Shown: positions 1-10,219, counted from the first letter of the stretch. The stretch: 27,170 nucleotides of DNA from Mesostigma viride (GCA_009746045.1 RPFO01000272.1:2501-29670); one strand, 5' to 3'. Notes: generated from the sequence alone by a model not told the origin. Program-made: numbers and translations.

Positions 1-476
1 GGGAGGGAGGGAGGGAGGAGGGAGGGAGGAGGGAGGGAGGAGGGAGGGAGGGAGGGAGGGAGGGAGGAGGGAGGGAGGAGGGAGGGAGGGAGGGAGGGAG
101 GGAGGGAGGGAGGGAGGGAGGGAGGGAGGGAGGGAGGGAGGGAGGGAGGGAGGGAGGGAGGGAGGGAGGGAGGGAGGGAGGGAGGGAGGGAGGGAGGAGG
201 AGGGAGGGAGGGAGGAGGGAGGGAGGGAGGGAGGGAGGGAGGGAGGGAGGGAGGGAGGGAGGGAGGGAGGGAGGGAGGGAGGGAGGGAGGAGGGAGGGAG
301 GGAGGGAGGGAGGGAGGGAGGAGGGAGGGAGGGAGGGAGGGAGGGAGGGAGGGAGGGAGGGAGGGAGGGAGGGAGGGAGGGAGGGAGGGAGGAGGGAGGG
401 AGGGAGGGAGGGAGGGAGGGAGGGAGGGAGGGAGGGAGGGAGGGAGGGAGGGAGGGAGGGAGGGAGGGAGGGAGGG
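1..476. repeat. (GGGA)n purine microsatellite
   Basis: The stretch is a nearly uninterrupted tetranucleotide array of GGGA units, with occasional GGA trinucleotide slips, and it continues beyond the left edge of the window. All G runs are on the plus strand, so it could form G-quadruplex or triplex structures; that is inference. It abuts the outer edge of the LTR at 477 and is the flanking DNA into which element A was inserted. No gene is present. Confidence 0.97.
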
Positions 477-1143
477 TGTTACGTCCCGTGCCGAACGGTG
501 CGAAAGATCTAATCTAGTATAAGGTGCAGTTTAATAAGCCGGCATAGCCGCGCATCCGCGTACCGCGATAGCAAGCAAAGATCGCAGTAAATTGACTAAC
601 TGAGCAGCGGTTTATCCTCAGCTAGGCCTTATAGCATGATTAATTAATCTAGCTATATAACACGGCATGTCATGAGGCAAATGACATCCGGATTAGTGCC
701 CCTTGGTCTGAGAGAGTCGTCAACACTCGTTTCATTAATCATCAAACCAAAGAGAGAGAGTCCATCGTCCACAGACCAATTTCACCTAGCTGCGCTACCA
801 AGCTGGCAAGTTGGTGTGCAGGCGCGCCGACATGCGCGCCGATCTTCCAGATACTGCCGTCAAGCCCCAATAGGTTCTGTATGACGTCTAGGGCCGGCCC
901 GGCCCCTAGAAGATCTCGTACTTCTGGCTAGGCCCAAAATAACTGGTCCGGAACACACAAAGTACCAAATAAACACACAAAGTCCCGAACTTAGGACAAA
1001 TTCCCAAATAAGTCCCGAATTGAGTCCTATAGTCCGGCGGACTATGAAAGCGAGCTATCGAAAGTCCCAAACGAATAACAAATGACTTTCGACTTATTTA
1101 TTGAAGGCATTGTTACGCCCATACAAAGGTCTGGGCCGTAACA
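477..1143 (-). repeat. Presumed 3' LTR of element A
   Basis: The 667-bp segment is bounded by an inverted pair, TGTTACG at the left and CGTAACA at the right, so on either strand it starts TG and ends CA as LTRs do. A polypurine tract abuts it on the right as read on the minus strand, so this is a 3' LTR of a minus-strand element. Inside is an AT-rich stretch with TATATAA (654-660; minus TTATATA), a possible TATA region. The partner LTR is outside the window, so the boundaries rest on the terminal dinucleotides and the tract only. Confidence 0.72.
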
Positions 1144-1157
1144 CTCCTCCCTTCCCC
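1144..1157 (-). other. Polypurine tract of element A
   Basis: On the minus strand the sequence GGGGAAGGGAGGAG directly precedes the TGTTACG start of the LTR. This is the expected position of the primer for plus-strand DNA synthesis in LTR retrotransposons. It fixes the orientation of the element. Confidence 0.7.
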
Positions 1158-2092
1158 AGGGGACGATAGCTATATCGTCCAGGCTTGGGGCGCACGCAAC
1201 AAGACAATTAACACAAACAAACAAACAAGAAAAAAAAGAAGCTCTTGCAAGCAAAACAAGCAACACACAAAAGCGACAATTGCCCAGGCTGGGCAGTCAG
1301 CTATAGAGAACAATAGTACAAAATCGGCCATGGGGATACTATGTCCCAACCCCTGTTCGCCAGCGGGTTAGTAAAGCCAATTCTCCCCGGCGTTGCCACA
1401 CAAGGACAATTCCTTGATAGCCGATGGGATGCTGTCGCCATCCCGTTGCAATCCATGAGGGCAATGTGACTGGAAACTCTGGATCTCTGGACTGGAACAG
1501 CAGGAACAGGAACCCCCATAATCCTTCCTGGAATCTCCCCCCACTTCCCACAAATCCATCAATTAATTTCCCTCTCACCGCTGCCCTCCCTGGCGACCGC
1601 GCTAGTGCAGGGCCGCGGCAGCATATAAAATTCCGCCAGCGACCCGAATCAGAGGCGCACACCAATCAACGCCATGCAAGACAATTAACCCAATTGATGG
1701 GTTCGACCGATACCAATACTACCGGATGCATGGTTGCAGGCGACGATGCTTATCACAACTGGGATAATAATACGCGCGTGGCAGACATGTTGCGCGCGAC
1801 CATGCACAGTGGCGGGCACGCAACAGTTGGAGTGCGCAACAGTGATCCGCGGGGCGCGCACGCGCCAGCATGTGACAGCGTTGTAAACGCCACCGCCGAG
1901 CAAAGGCCAAAATATGGATCACGGCAGTCGTCATCAGCGACTACGGGAGGTGCTCGCGTGCAGAACTGTCCAATGCGGTCGATGCAGGGAGGACCACCAA
2001 GCTGAATCACGTCTTGCCTGTGCGGAGATGCGCGCGCAAGCGCTGACCTCGTCATCCCGTCTGCAAGACTGTCCATGAGGAGGTCGCGACCC
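1158..2092. other. Element A 3' non-coding stretch, no convincing gene
   Basis: Between the polypurine tract and the extra ORF of element A I see only short overlapping ORFs on both strands, with no recognisable motif, domain or repeat. It is probably 3' untranslated sequence or a decayed part of element A. A perfect inverted repeat lies at its left edge (GGGACGATAGC/TATCGTCC, about 1159-1178). Confidence 0.5.
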
Positions 2093-3211
2093 TCACATTC
2101 CTCCAATGCTAGGGCCCACCCCTCCCGACCGCGCCTTCCGTTGACGATACTCGTGGAGTACCTGGCGACCCTGCTCACCAATTTCCTCGAGGATCTTCCC
2201 GGGGTTAGCGAGGTGATCCGCATTGTATGCGAGTTGGTATTCGTTCACGTTGGTGCGCGTTTGAGCGAGGTCTACCCACGTCCCGGTGGGCCAGTACGAC
2301 ATGAATGCGGCCAGGTATTCCGGGTGCGTGAACATGATTGTGCCCGCGTTCCAATCAATAACCCCACATCCATGCTCCGCAAAGAAACCTCCCGCCATGG
2401 TCAACACTACGACGCGCACCTGGAGAGCGTTGAAGCGAAAGCCCGGAGCCCTCACAACGTTGGGCACAACCCAGTCGAGGAATGCCTCTCCCTCGCACGG
2501 AGCATACTTGGGACAGTCAACCTTTCGAGGTTTACCATCTACCATGTATTTTGGCAGCTCCCGCTTGGGGCCGTAACGCGTACCAGAACCCTCTGGCGTC
2601 GATTCTAGGCAGTCCTGGGGTCGCGGGGCCGCCCTCCCTGGGTGCAAGTCGAAGCAGACTAGCTCGCGCATGGAGCCTCGCTCCACATACGCATGAGTTC
2701 CTGCCTCAAAGTGCAGCGGTTGCGGTCGATGATAGTCCGCGCTGTCGACGGCCATGAACCGCGATGGTGGCAGCTCAATGTAGACGGGAACACCCCGAAA
2801 CTCACGTAAGGGGCGTACTCGTTGTGGGCCGGGAAACGCGCTGACGTAAGCGCCCACCGTCCAGGGCGCCGGTCGAGCCACCGCCTGTACGATCAAAGAC
2901 CCCTGCGCGGGAGATATAAAGCCCACCGCTGGTATCGGGCCACGCCTCTCTGGTATATGGGCGCGGGACGTCTCCACGCGGACCACCCGCTCGGAGTAAG
3001 TTCGCGCTTCTCGGCGCGGACTCTGGGAATCCGCGGAGACGCTGCCCGCCGACACCTCGTTCGTACATGCGCGACGTCTAACTTCTCGCTGGGCATCCGG
3101 TTCCACTTGGGGCCGTTTCTGGTTGCGCTCAATATCCTCGGAATCGAGCTTAGTCAGGTCGGTCGAGCCGCCCGTTCGCCGGGTCGGTCCCGTCCCGACA
3201 AGAACCGTCAT
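2093..3211 (-). CDS. Unrecognised ORF between integrase and 3' LTR of element A (weakly gag-like)
   Basis: A 372-codon ORF from the first ATG (3211); the frame is open to 3262, where a TAG precedes it. The N-terminal third is rich in Arg, Pro, Gly and Ser and looks disordered. The C-terminal half is more structured, with many aromatic residues. The segment FMSYWPTGTWVDL followed by a VNEYQLAYN stretch recalls the end of Gypsy gag capsid domains, where a Trp-rich helix is followed by a 'VxEY' helix. That resemblance is weak and made by eye. No CCHC knuckle, protease, RT or membrane segment is visible. It lies downstream of pol on the same strand, as an accessory or env-position ORF would. It could also be the gag of another, truncated minus-strand element. 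Confidence 0.5.
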   Translation of the reverse strand: MTVLVGTGPTRRTGGSTDLTKLDSEDIERNQKRPQVEPDAQREVRRRACTNEVSAGSVSADSQSPRREARTYSERVVRVETSRAHIPERRGPIPAVGFISPAQGSLIVQAVARPAPWTVGAYVSAFPGPQRVRPLREFRGVPVYIELPPSRFMAVDSADYHRPQPLHFEAGTHAYVERGSMRELVCFDLHPGRAAPRPQDCLESTPEGSGTRYGPKRELPKYMVDGKPRKVDCPKYAPCEGEAFLDWVVPNVVRAPGFRFNALQVRVVVLTMAGGFFAEHGCGVIDWNAGTIMFTHPEYLAAFMSYWPTGTWVDLAQTRTNVNEYQLAYNADHLANPGKILEEIGEQGRQVLHEYRQRKARSGGVGPSIGGM

Positions 3212-3471
3212 TCCGCCCGTGCCCTGAGTCCGAATGGTTCGCACGGCATCACCGTCCTGTTGCTAGATCGGTGTCACCACAGGTGTGACAGAACCGCCCG
3301 TTCGCCGAGTCAGCCCTGCTTGCACATGGCGTTGGGGATGCTTGTCGACCCAATTACCACGATGGTGCGTACACATCGACGTGAATAACACAAGTGCCTT
3401 CGCGGCATCCTGGCTACACGTGATCAAGACCGTTGTCATAGCGCCCCCACCACTACTACCTTCGCGGTAGC

Positions 3472-5628
3472 CTAGTGGAGGGCATGCTGGGCCTTATACT
3501 CGCGAAGCAGACGTTCACACCCTTCTAGCTCATTCTCGGTTCGCCACGAATCCTCGTAATCATGCTGAGCAAAACGCCACCGTACGCGATACTGTCGCTG
3601 TCTACCTCTCCCACGCTTGATGTCCCGGTGGCCCACGATCTCGGCCACCTCGTCTTCCTGTTCTCCAGTCTCGGGGATGTACTCGACAGGGGCCGGCGGG
3701 TTGAGCCGACCTTGGATGGAGTTCTGGTGGTATAACTTGAGCTGGTCTCGATGGAAGTTGGAGGAAGTGTTCCAGGAGCTCGGGATGTCCACCTTGAACA
3801 TCACATCTCCAAACTTCTCCAGAACCTTGCGTGGCCCCAGGAACATAGGACGGAGCTTTGTCTTGAGCTCACACTCTAACTTCTCAGAGAAACGTCCTAG
3901 GCGGGGGCCTTCCACCAGTACCCAGTCGCCCACCTCGATGGCCGGCGTGCGCGCATCTAGGCGGCCAGCAGTCCTCGCCATATAGCGCTCCGCGGCGGCC
4001 TGGTAGCCCTTGACCGCACTGTCATGGGCCTGGCGCATCTGGACCAGCAGCCGCTCCACCCCTTCGAGGGTGTCTCGCCGGACCGACTTTTCAGCTAAGG
4101 CTGGGCTTGTGAGAAGGTCAGTCGGCGTGAGCGGATGCCTGCCCGTGTTGAGGAAGAATGGTGTGAAGCCATGAGCTGCCTGGGGGGCGTTATTCAGGGA
4201 GAACTCCACCAAACCCAAGAACTCTTCCCAGTTGCTTCCCACCGCGTCGGTGTAGTGGCGCATGGTCTCTTGCACTGTGCGGTTCAGCCTCTCCACCAGG
4301 TGGGAGGACGAGCTGTGATATGCTGTCCCCAGCGACACCTTGGTGCCCAGGCATTCAAAGAACTCCTGCCAGAAGCGGGCCGTGAACAGCTCGTCTCGGT
4401 CCGATATGAAATGCCGGCTGAGTCCGTGGTACCTGAACACGTGGTGAAGGTATAGCTTAGCGCAAGCCTCGGCCGTGAGCTCGGCCGGACATGGTGCCAG
4501 GTGACACATGCGCGTCAAACGGTCCAGGAAAACCAGAATCATGCTGTTGCCATTCTTGGTCTTCCGGAAGGGGCCAACAAAATCCATCATCAAGGAATCC
4601 CAAGGGCCCACTGGGTCTGGTAGGGTCTGGGGGACCGCCTGTGAGCCCGTATTGCGGGACTTCATGATCTGACATGATGGACACTCGCGCACGTACGTCT
4701 CAATGTACTCTCGCATGCCTGGCCAGTAGAAGTTCTTTCGGGCCCGTGGCAGCCAGCGGTGGATCCCTTGGTGGCCACCGGCGAGAGAGTCATGGAGCTC
4801 ATGGAGCAGAGCCGCTCGACATAACTCCGGGACGTACAGGCGCCAGCAGTCTGGCCTCACCATGACATAGAGTCGCCCGTCCTGGAACTTGCACGGGAGC
4901 TTGCCCATCTGCTTGGGGTGCGACCTGATTGCCTTTAAGGCCGCGGGCTCCGTGACAGTGAACCGACTAATCAACGTCTCCAGGACAGAAGTGATTGTGT
5001 ACGTGTCCGCCTCCTCCTCAAGGGTTTGGTGCACGTACTCCGAAAAAATGGTAGGGGGCCCGATGCGCTGCAGGTGAAAAATTCCCTGAGCCGGTACCAC
5101 GTGGCTGAGTGGCACTCGTGACCGGGACCCCTCCCTTTCCCCGGGGGCGCGCACGTCCTCGCGCGCGGCCTCCCAGTCGGGAGACAGGTCGTCCTGGGTC
5201 GTGCGACCGGTGTGGAACAGATAGCGACTGTGCGGCGACTTGTTGCGGGGCTGGGTGACTTCCCGCTCGTGCGTGATGTTATGCACGTCGGGGCCCTGCA
5301 CTTGGTATTCGCTGACAGGACTCCAAAAGGAACCGTCAGGGAACCACACCACGCGACGCCGAATGCTAATGTCCACATCCTGCGCGTCCAGCCAGTCGAT
5401 GCCGATGATGATGTCGGCAGCTCCGAGCGATGCGACCGTGGCTGGGAGCTCCACAGGGATGCCTTGAATCACAGCCTTGATCTCAACCCGACCAGGCGAG
5501 GGGCTCTTGCGACCATCTGAATAGGTCACATTCACCACTGTCGCATGTGGCCGGATATCGTATCCTGCGCGACGCGCCAATGCCTCGTTGACGAACGACG
5601 TAGACGCACCCGTGTCCACCATGAACTG
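3472..5628 (-). CDS. Element A pol: aspartic protease, integrase and chromodomain, without RT/RNase H; 5' end cut by the CACTA insertion
   Basis: The frame starts inside the retroviral-type aspartic protease. VDTGAS (Asp codon 5616-5614) is followed by IIGIDWLDAQ near 5418-5385. After a linker of about 190 residues the integrase begins: an H2C2 zinc domain (HDSLAGGHQG ... CPSC), then a D,D-35-E core with MMDFVGP (Asp near 4583), ISDRDELF and VERLNR (near 4290). A C-terminal chromodomain follows (EVAEIVGHRD ... DYEDSWRTENELEG, about 3650-3490). Chromodomains of chromoviral integrases bind histone marks and direct insertion. Reverse transcriptase (YxDD) and RNase H, which normally lie between protease and integrase, are absent although the frame is unbroken. 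The first ~14 residues of the open frame upstream of 5628 are CACTA-derived and not native. The native upstream protease segment is at 14374-14306. Confidence 0.88.
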   Translation of the reverse strand, partial: QFMVDTGASTSFVNEALARRAGYDIRPHATVVNVTYSDGRKSPSPGRVEIKAVIQGIPVELPATVASLGAADIIIGIDWLDAQDVDISIRRRVVWFPDGSFWSPVSEYQVQGPDVHNITHEREVTQPRNKSPHSRYLFHTGRTTQDDLSPDWEAAREDVRAPGEREGSRSRVPLSHVVPAQGIFHLQRIGPPTIFSEYVHQTLEEEADTYTITSVLETLISRFTVTEPAALKAIRSHPKQMGKLPCKFQDGRLYVMVRPDCWRLYVPELCRAALLHELHDSLAGGHQGIHRWLPRARKNFYWPGMREYIETYVRECPSCQIMKSRNTGSQAVPQTLPDPVGPWDSLMMDFVGPFRKTKNGNSMILVFLDRLTRMCHLAPCPAELTAEACAKLYLHHVFRYHGLSRHFISDRDELFTARFWQEFFECLGTKVSLGTAYHSSSSHLVERLNRTVQETMRHYTDAVGSNWEEFLGLVEFSLNNAPQAAHGFTPFFLNTGRHPLTPTDLLTSPALAEKSVRRDTLEGVERLLVQMRQAHDSAVKGYQAAAERYMARTAGRLDARTPAIEVGDWVLVEGPRLGRFSEKLECELKTKLRPMFLGPRKVLEKFGDVMFKVDIPSSWNTSSNFHRDQLKLYHQNSIQGRLNPPAPVEYIPETGEQEDEVAEIVGHRDIKRGRGRQRQYRVRWRFAQHDYEDSWRTENELEGCERLLREYKAQHALH

Positions 5629-5640
5629 CACTAGGAACTC
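5629..5640 (+). repeat. Left terminal inverted repeat of the CACTA element
   Basis: CACTAGGAACTC, identical to the inverted right end. The CACTA start is diagnostic of the superfamily and is the site of transposase cleavage. TG precedes it as the target duplication. Confidence 0.93.
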
Positions 5641-5648
5641 GGGGGTGG

Positions 5649-6012
5649 TAAAAAATACCACTTTTATCACTTTTTATCACTTTTTATCACTTTTTACCAC
5701 TTTTTACCACCCACAAGGAGTAAAAAGCCGTAAAAAGCCGTAAAAAGCCGTAAAAAGCAGTAAAAAGCAGTAAAAAGCAGTAAAAAGCAGTAAAAAGCAG
5801 TAAAAATCAGTAAAAAATACCACCTTTTACCACTTTTACCACCTAACGGAGGTGGTAAAAGTGGTAAAAGGTGGAAAATGGTGGTAAAAAGCAGTAAAAA
5901 GCAGTAAAAAGCAGTAAAAAGCAGTAAAAAGCAGTAAAAGTGATAAAAAGTGGCTGAAGTGGCTGAAGTGGTAAAAAGAACACCACGACGAGCACAAAAG
6001 TGGTAAAAAACA
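5649..6012. repeat. Left subterminal repeat arrays of the CACTA element
   Basis: The block begins with decamers ending in TTTTTATCAC or TTTTTACCAC. About ten tandem 10-bp units of the form GTAAAAAGC(C/A) follow (about 5720-5815). Next is a perfect inverted repeat with 25-bp arms (5820-5844 and 5850-5874) around a 5-base loop, then about six more AGTAAAAAGC units (about 5885-5938), and GTGGTAAAAA motifs up to ~6010. Subterminal repeats of this kind are bound by the TNPA-type accessory protein in plant En/Spm; binding here is inference. Open frames through the array are low-complexity artefacts. Confidence 0.9.
5820..5874. repeat. Perfect 25-bp inverted repeat (hairpin) in the left subterminal array
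   Basis: Arms 5820-5844 and 5850-5874 are exact reverse complements, built from TTTTACCAC-type units, with the loop AACGG. It sits between the two decamer arrays, and the repeat-motif orientation flips at this point. Confidence 0.9.
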
Positions 6013-6090
6013 CAAGGGCTGAACCGACAACAAGTCAGTTTAGGCCCAAACAATGATGATGCATCTTTATTCAACATAATATCGGCATGA

Positions 6091-9000
6091 TTACACTTGT
6101 GAGCAGCATCTAATGAGGCCGCAAAATGCTGGCGCAGCAGCATCAATCAGAATCATCCTTGGCATCACTACCGTTAAAATCACTGTCATTCCCCTCGTTG
6201 CTCGGGTTTGTTCTCTATAGTCCCTGACCGTGCGCGCGCGTGCACTTGTGCGCAACGGGGGCATGGGCTCCTTCCCCTTGTGTGATGCAGGCGCCAAAGC
6301 CTCAGATTTCTTCTTTCTCTTGCGAGGCGGGGCTGCGCGTGAGGGTTCTGCCGCCGTGGTTGCCGGCGCGGGCTGCCGTTCAGCGGGCGGCTTCTTTTTC
6401 TTGCGAGGCGGGGCTGCGCGTGAAGGTCCTGCCGCCGTGGTTGCCGGCGCGGGCTGCCGTTCATCGGGCGGCTTCTTTTTCTTGCGCGGCGGGGCTGCGC
6501 GTGAAGGTCGTGCCGCCGTGCTTGATGGCGCGGGCGACGGATCAGCGGGCGGCGGTTCAGCGGGCGGCCGTTCAGCGGGCGGCTCAGGTGGGAAGTACCT
6601 GATGTCTTCCTGCCACCTTGTCGCCGTGCTTTGGAAAAACTCGTTCTCCAAAGCCCACCCGGTTGCCAGGTGACGGGGCAGCTTGCAGTGAATGACCGAA
6701 AGCTGGGGCTGATGCCGTGGGTCCAGCACAAACCCAACAGAGCTAACAGATGTTGGCCACACTAGCTTTGCCGTGCGTGGTGCCTCGGCGCTGCGGACCA
6801 ACACCAAGCGTTGATCCCGAATGTAAGCCACCTCCGATGCATCGAAAAGCTCTACTCTCAGCACAAGCTGTTGAGTCCACTGCCCCACCGGCTGCACCAG
6901 CTTTGCCACGAGAATGTGGGTCAGGTAGCCGTACTGAGTGCTGCTTCCCTCCTTATGGTAGGCTACACCACAGTTTGCAGTCCGCCATGCTTGCTTCCTG
7001 TCAGCTTCTTTTGTCCGGTAATTGAAACCGTACAAGTGCACCCTATCATACTCCTCAGCCTTGAGCTGCACGCCGGCTGCTGCAGCCTGGACAAGCTCCG
7101 GGACCAGCGGCTGCTGGTTGAGTCCGATCCAGTCTTTGAGCCATGAGAGGTCGCTGCACAAGGGCCGCCTGCATGCACATCGTATACAAAGCAAGATAGC
7201 AATGCAAGAAAAAAAAAATTAGAATAACGGCAGTAGTCCTTGGAAATCAGATGAAGTTCCCTATACTGAAAGAAAATCAGCTCAAAGAATAGCAACTTAC
7301 AATAATAGGACAGCGGCGTCTTACCAGTAGGCCTCATCGCCGTTGACTTCGGGATCTTTGTACTCCGCATTGGGCAGCGCATACTCCAACAAAATCGCGC
7401 CCACTTCATCAGATTCCGCGGCGGTGAAAGTGTAGAAATTCTTGCGGCTGCGCCCCCCCAACTCGACCTTCTTGGACGGGTCTGCGTGGATGACGTCCCA
7501 GATGTAGTAGCGGTCTTTTGGCTGAAAGAAAAAAAAGAAAGCAAACAAGACATTGCAAGCAGCGCACACAAATATGCACAGAAATTAGCTGCATGCAGCA
7601 CAAGACCGGCCACAAGGAGCGCGTACATAACACTAAATCTGCACACAAATCCATTAAAAAAAAAAATCGGTCACTAGCGTGTACTTACCATCCCGGTTTT
7701 CACCATGTGATAGGCCAGATGGGTCAGCGCCTCAGACTTGCGATATGCTCCGTCCATGGAGCACTCCACATTGACGTTGGACAGCTTAGCTTTCGTGATG
7801 GCCCCCATCATCCGCTCGCCCGACGCCATGGTGCGGGTGTCACATCGACCCAACAAGGGGATTTGCTGGGCCAGGTGGGCCATCATATGAACAGATTTTG
7901 CCATCTCAGACGCTGGCGCTATACGCTCCATCGCCACAGCAGCAAGCAAAAACATCTCGCCGCAGTCATCCAACTGCTGCTGAGTCGCCGGGCCGCTAGA
8001 AAACACAAAGTCCCAGGCCGCTGATTGAAGGAGAAATGCTTGCCGTGCATCGTCATCTAACCGCCCACGCAAGATGGTCGGGAGTTGCTTGCAAAAGTAG
8101 AGGATCTTGTCACGCGTCTTGGATTTTTCAGTACTCTTCGCATCGCAGAGCAAGCCACTGATCCGGCCGGTGAAGTAGTCGGGTAGGCTATGCGCCATGA
8201 TGTCATCGAGACCTGCGCATTACAACCACACGCAAAAAAATAACACATAGTAGTAACACGACAGCCGAAAAAAATAGTCAGTCCTATGTAAATCACACAG
8301 ACCATAGTCAGTCCTACATATTAAATTTCCAAATTACGGGAAAAATAAAAACCCAATGTCACACTTACGCTTGATATCAGCCTTTTCCTCAGCCGTCAGC
8401 TGGAACCCGGGGCGCGGTGCTGGCGCCCTCTTCTTCTTGCGGCCTTTCTTCGGTGGACTTTGGTGGTCTCCCTCCGGTGGTGGGTCTCCCTCCGGTGGTG
8501 GGTCTCCCTCCGGTGGAGGGTCTTCATCAGGCCGCCACAGCTCCGGGTTCAGACCGAGGACCTTCAGCCTGCCACGAAGTGACCCGGTCGCCATAGCCTT
8601 CCCTGCATGGAGTACAAACAGAAAAAAAAAAACAAAACAATATTACATCAGCTTTCCATGTGAACAGATAGGCCACAGTCAATGTATGCATGCAACAATC
8701 ACAATGAAATGATACAATTAAATGTTTAGCAATTACCGCTTGTGCAATGAATGACCCGCTTGAAGTTGTTGGGACACAGATGGAACTCGTCAATAAAATG
8801 ACGGATCTTCAGGTGAACCCAGTACGGTAACTTGAGAAACGGCTCGGGCTGCTTTTTTAGCGTAGCACAGTACTTCAGGTAGCCAGCATGGTCCATCTCC
8901 TGAACAACAGGAGCGTGAGCCGGCCGGCGGGGGTCACCCTCGGGAAACATGCGGTCATTGCCAAGGAGAACGATACGGCCATTTGAGATAAAAACCCCAC

Positions 9001-10219
9001 GCCACTCATCACCATGTAGGACGCATTGATAGTACCCTGCATCTGGAATGTTCAGGGACTTGGAGTATGCCGGGTAGTCGTGAATTATGCCAGCAAGAAT
9101 GGACCTCACAAATGTCGTAGTGTAAACACCCGCCACGTCCAGCGTCACATCACAAATGTAATACCCCTTCCACAGTACCAGGAAGTCCTCAGCGATCAAG
9201 TCCAAAAAAATGGTCATGTTCTTGGGTGCCTTCCCCTTCATGGCGCCCACAAGAAGCACCATAGGGCAAAACCGCCCATTCACCATCACCCACTCGGGCA
9301 AGTTGACACAGGAAACAAACGCGGGCCAGCTGCTGTGGGTATCCATGAAAGACCTTGGACATACTCCGTCAAAATTCAGAAGGAAGATGGTGTTCCGCGG
9401 CTGGCTGCGAAAGTCCCAGTTGTTCTTTATGTGCTGGATGGCACGGCTGTCTGCACGAACAGGTCCATGCACAAGAAACACCAGACGTAAAAAGAAAGGT
9501 ATCCATCAGAGCAGTACAAACAAAAGATAAGCGCAAGAGGAAAAATCTCGAACTTGATACTTTGGCACACATTGCATAACAGAAGGCGTAGAAACAAGTG
9601 CAAACCTGCCTTTCAAGCCGTCCACAACGCGCGTGGATGAGTCTGGCTCCCTGTTTTCATGTTTCGCAGCGTACTGAAGGGCTTCCGCCATTTCCGGGAC
9701 TCGGAACCAGGCCCTAATCCGATCCATCAGGGGGAAGTGCCTAACCTGGCGATGCGCTTTCCGCGAGTTGACGATGTCACCGTTTCTGTCAGTGTACGTC
9801 TCGTAGCGCGACAGCTTGCAAAGAGGGCAGCTCTTAGTAATCTTGTCCTTGTACAAGTAACCCTCGCATGGGCAGGCATCGTACACACGGTACCCCAAGC
9901 CCAAGCCTTTGATCACTTTCCGTGCCTTCCAGATACTGTCGGGCAGAGTGTTGCCCGCGGGGAGAACGTTTCCCAACAGCTTGAAGAGCTCATCAGCAAA
10001 GCTCTGAGGGCATGAGTTTTCCCCCATTAGCGTCAGCAATTGCAATGTAAACATCAAGGCCTTGCTCTCAGATCCCGGGTACAATGGCGTATCGTCCTTG
10101 ACTCTGGCCACTGCTTCGTCATAATTTCTAGCAAACTGGCGTGCTGCATCCTCTCCACTGGCCGACCCGTCGTCAGGGTCCTCGGCCATGAATTCATCGA
10201 CTGTCTGTCCTTGACGCAT
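6091..10219 (-). CDS. TNP2-like CACTA transposase, six exons, 1118 residues
   Basis: Proposed exons are 10219-9606, 9446-8737, 8602-8369, 8212-7689, 7521-7325 and 7168-6091. All introns (134-167 nt) are GT-AG with matching phases, three with GTAAGT or GTAAGA donors. TNP2 hallmarks are a zinc motif (CPCEG at ~116-118 and CPLC at 131-134, after GLGYRVYDA) and the catalytic-core start FDGVCPRS (Asp231) with SSWPAFVSCVNLPEW. Further on come KNMTIFLDLIAEDFLVLW and GYYQC, where family members usually have GYYACPxC; the second cysteine pair is missing. Exon 4 resembles DUF4218 (LPTILRGRL ... MAHLAQQIPL). Exon 6 resembles the DUF4216-type C-terminus, then has three 27-residue basic repeats (nuclear-localisation-like). 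Intron 1 has tandem acceptors; the second (exon start 9446) fits the phase. TGTAA and AATAAA follow the stop. It should excise and reinsert the element. Confidence 0.85.
6313..6540 (-). repeat. 81-bp tandem repeats in the transposase C-terminus
   Basis: About three units of 81 bp (starts marked by TGCGAGG/TGCGCGG at 6321, 6402 and 6483) encode 27-residue repeats with the core PSRAAPPRKKKKPP. The frame is preserved because 81 is a multiple of three. The KKKK/KRKKK clusters could be nuclear localisation signals. Confidence 0.85.

Noticed and set aside
1424-2223. Overlapping ORFs on both strands at 1424-2005 and 1753-2223
   Set aside because: No recognisable domain, no start context, and the frames overlap on opposite strands in a GC-rich stretch.
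3260-3300. A second LTR/PBS boundary at TGTCACACC...TGGTGACACC (minus strand), which would make the 2093-3211 ORF the gag of a separate element
   Set aside because: The sequence upstream does not end like the 477-1143 LTR, and no LTR pair is visible. Kept only as an alternative in the ORF entry.
5629-5670. Met start at 5670 for the element A protease-integrase ORF
   Set aside because: The codons between 5629 and 5670 come from the CACTA terminal sequence. The true upstream protease sequence is at 14308-14374.
5719-5940. CRISPR-like appearance of evenly spaced short repeats
   Set aside because: Units are contiguous 10-bp tandem repeats without unique spacers, inside a eukaryotic transposon.
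5694-6146. Phe/Leu/Tyr-rich ORFs across the left subterminal repeats, and similar ORFs at 13889-14303
   Set aside because: These are translations of TTTTTACCAC-type decamer arrays, with no codon structure or domain.
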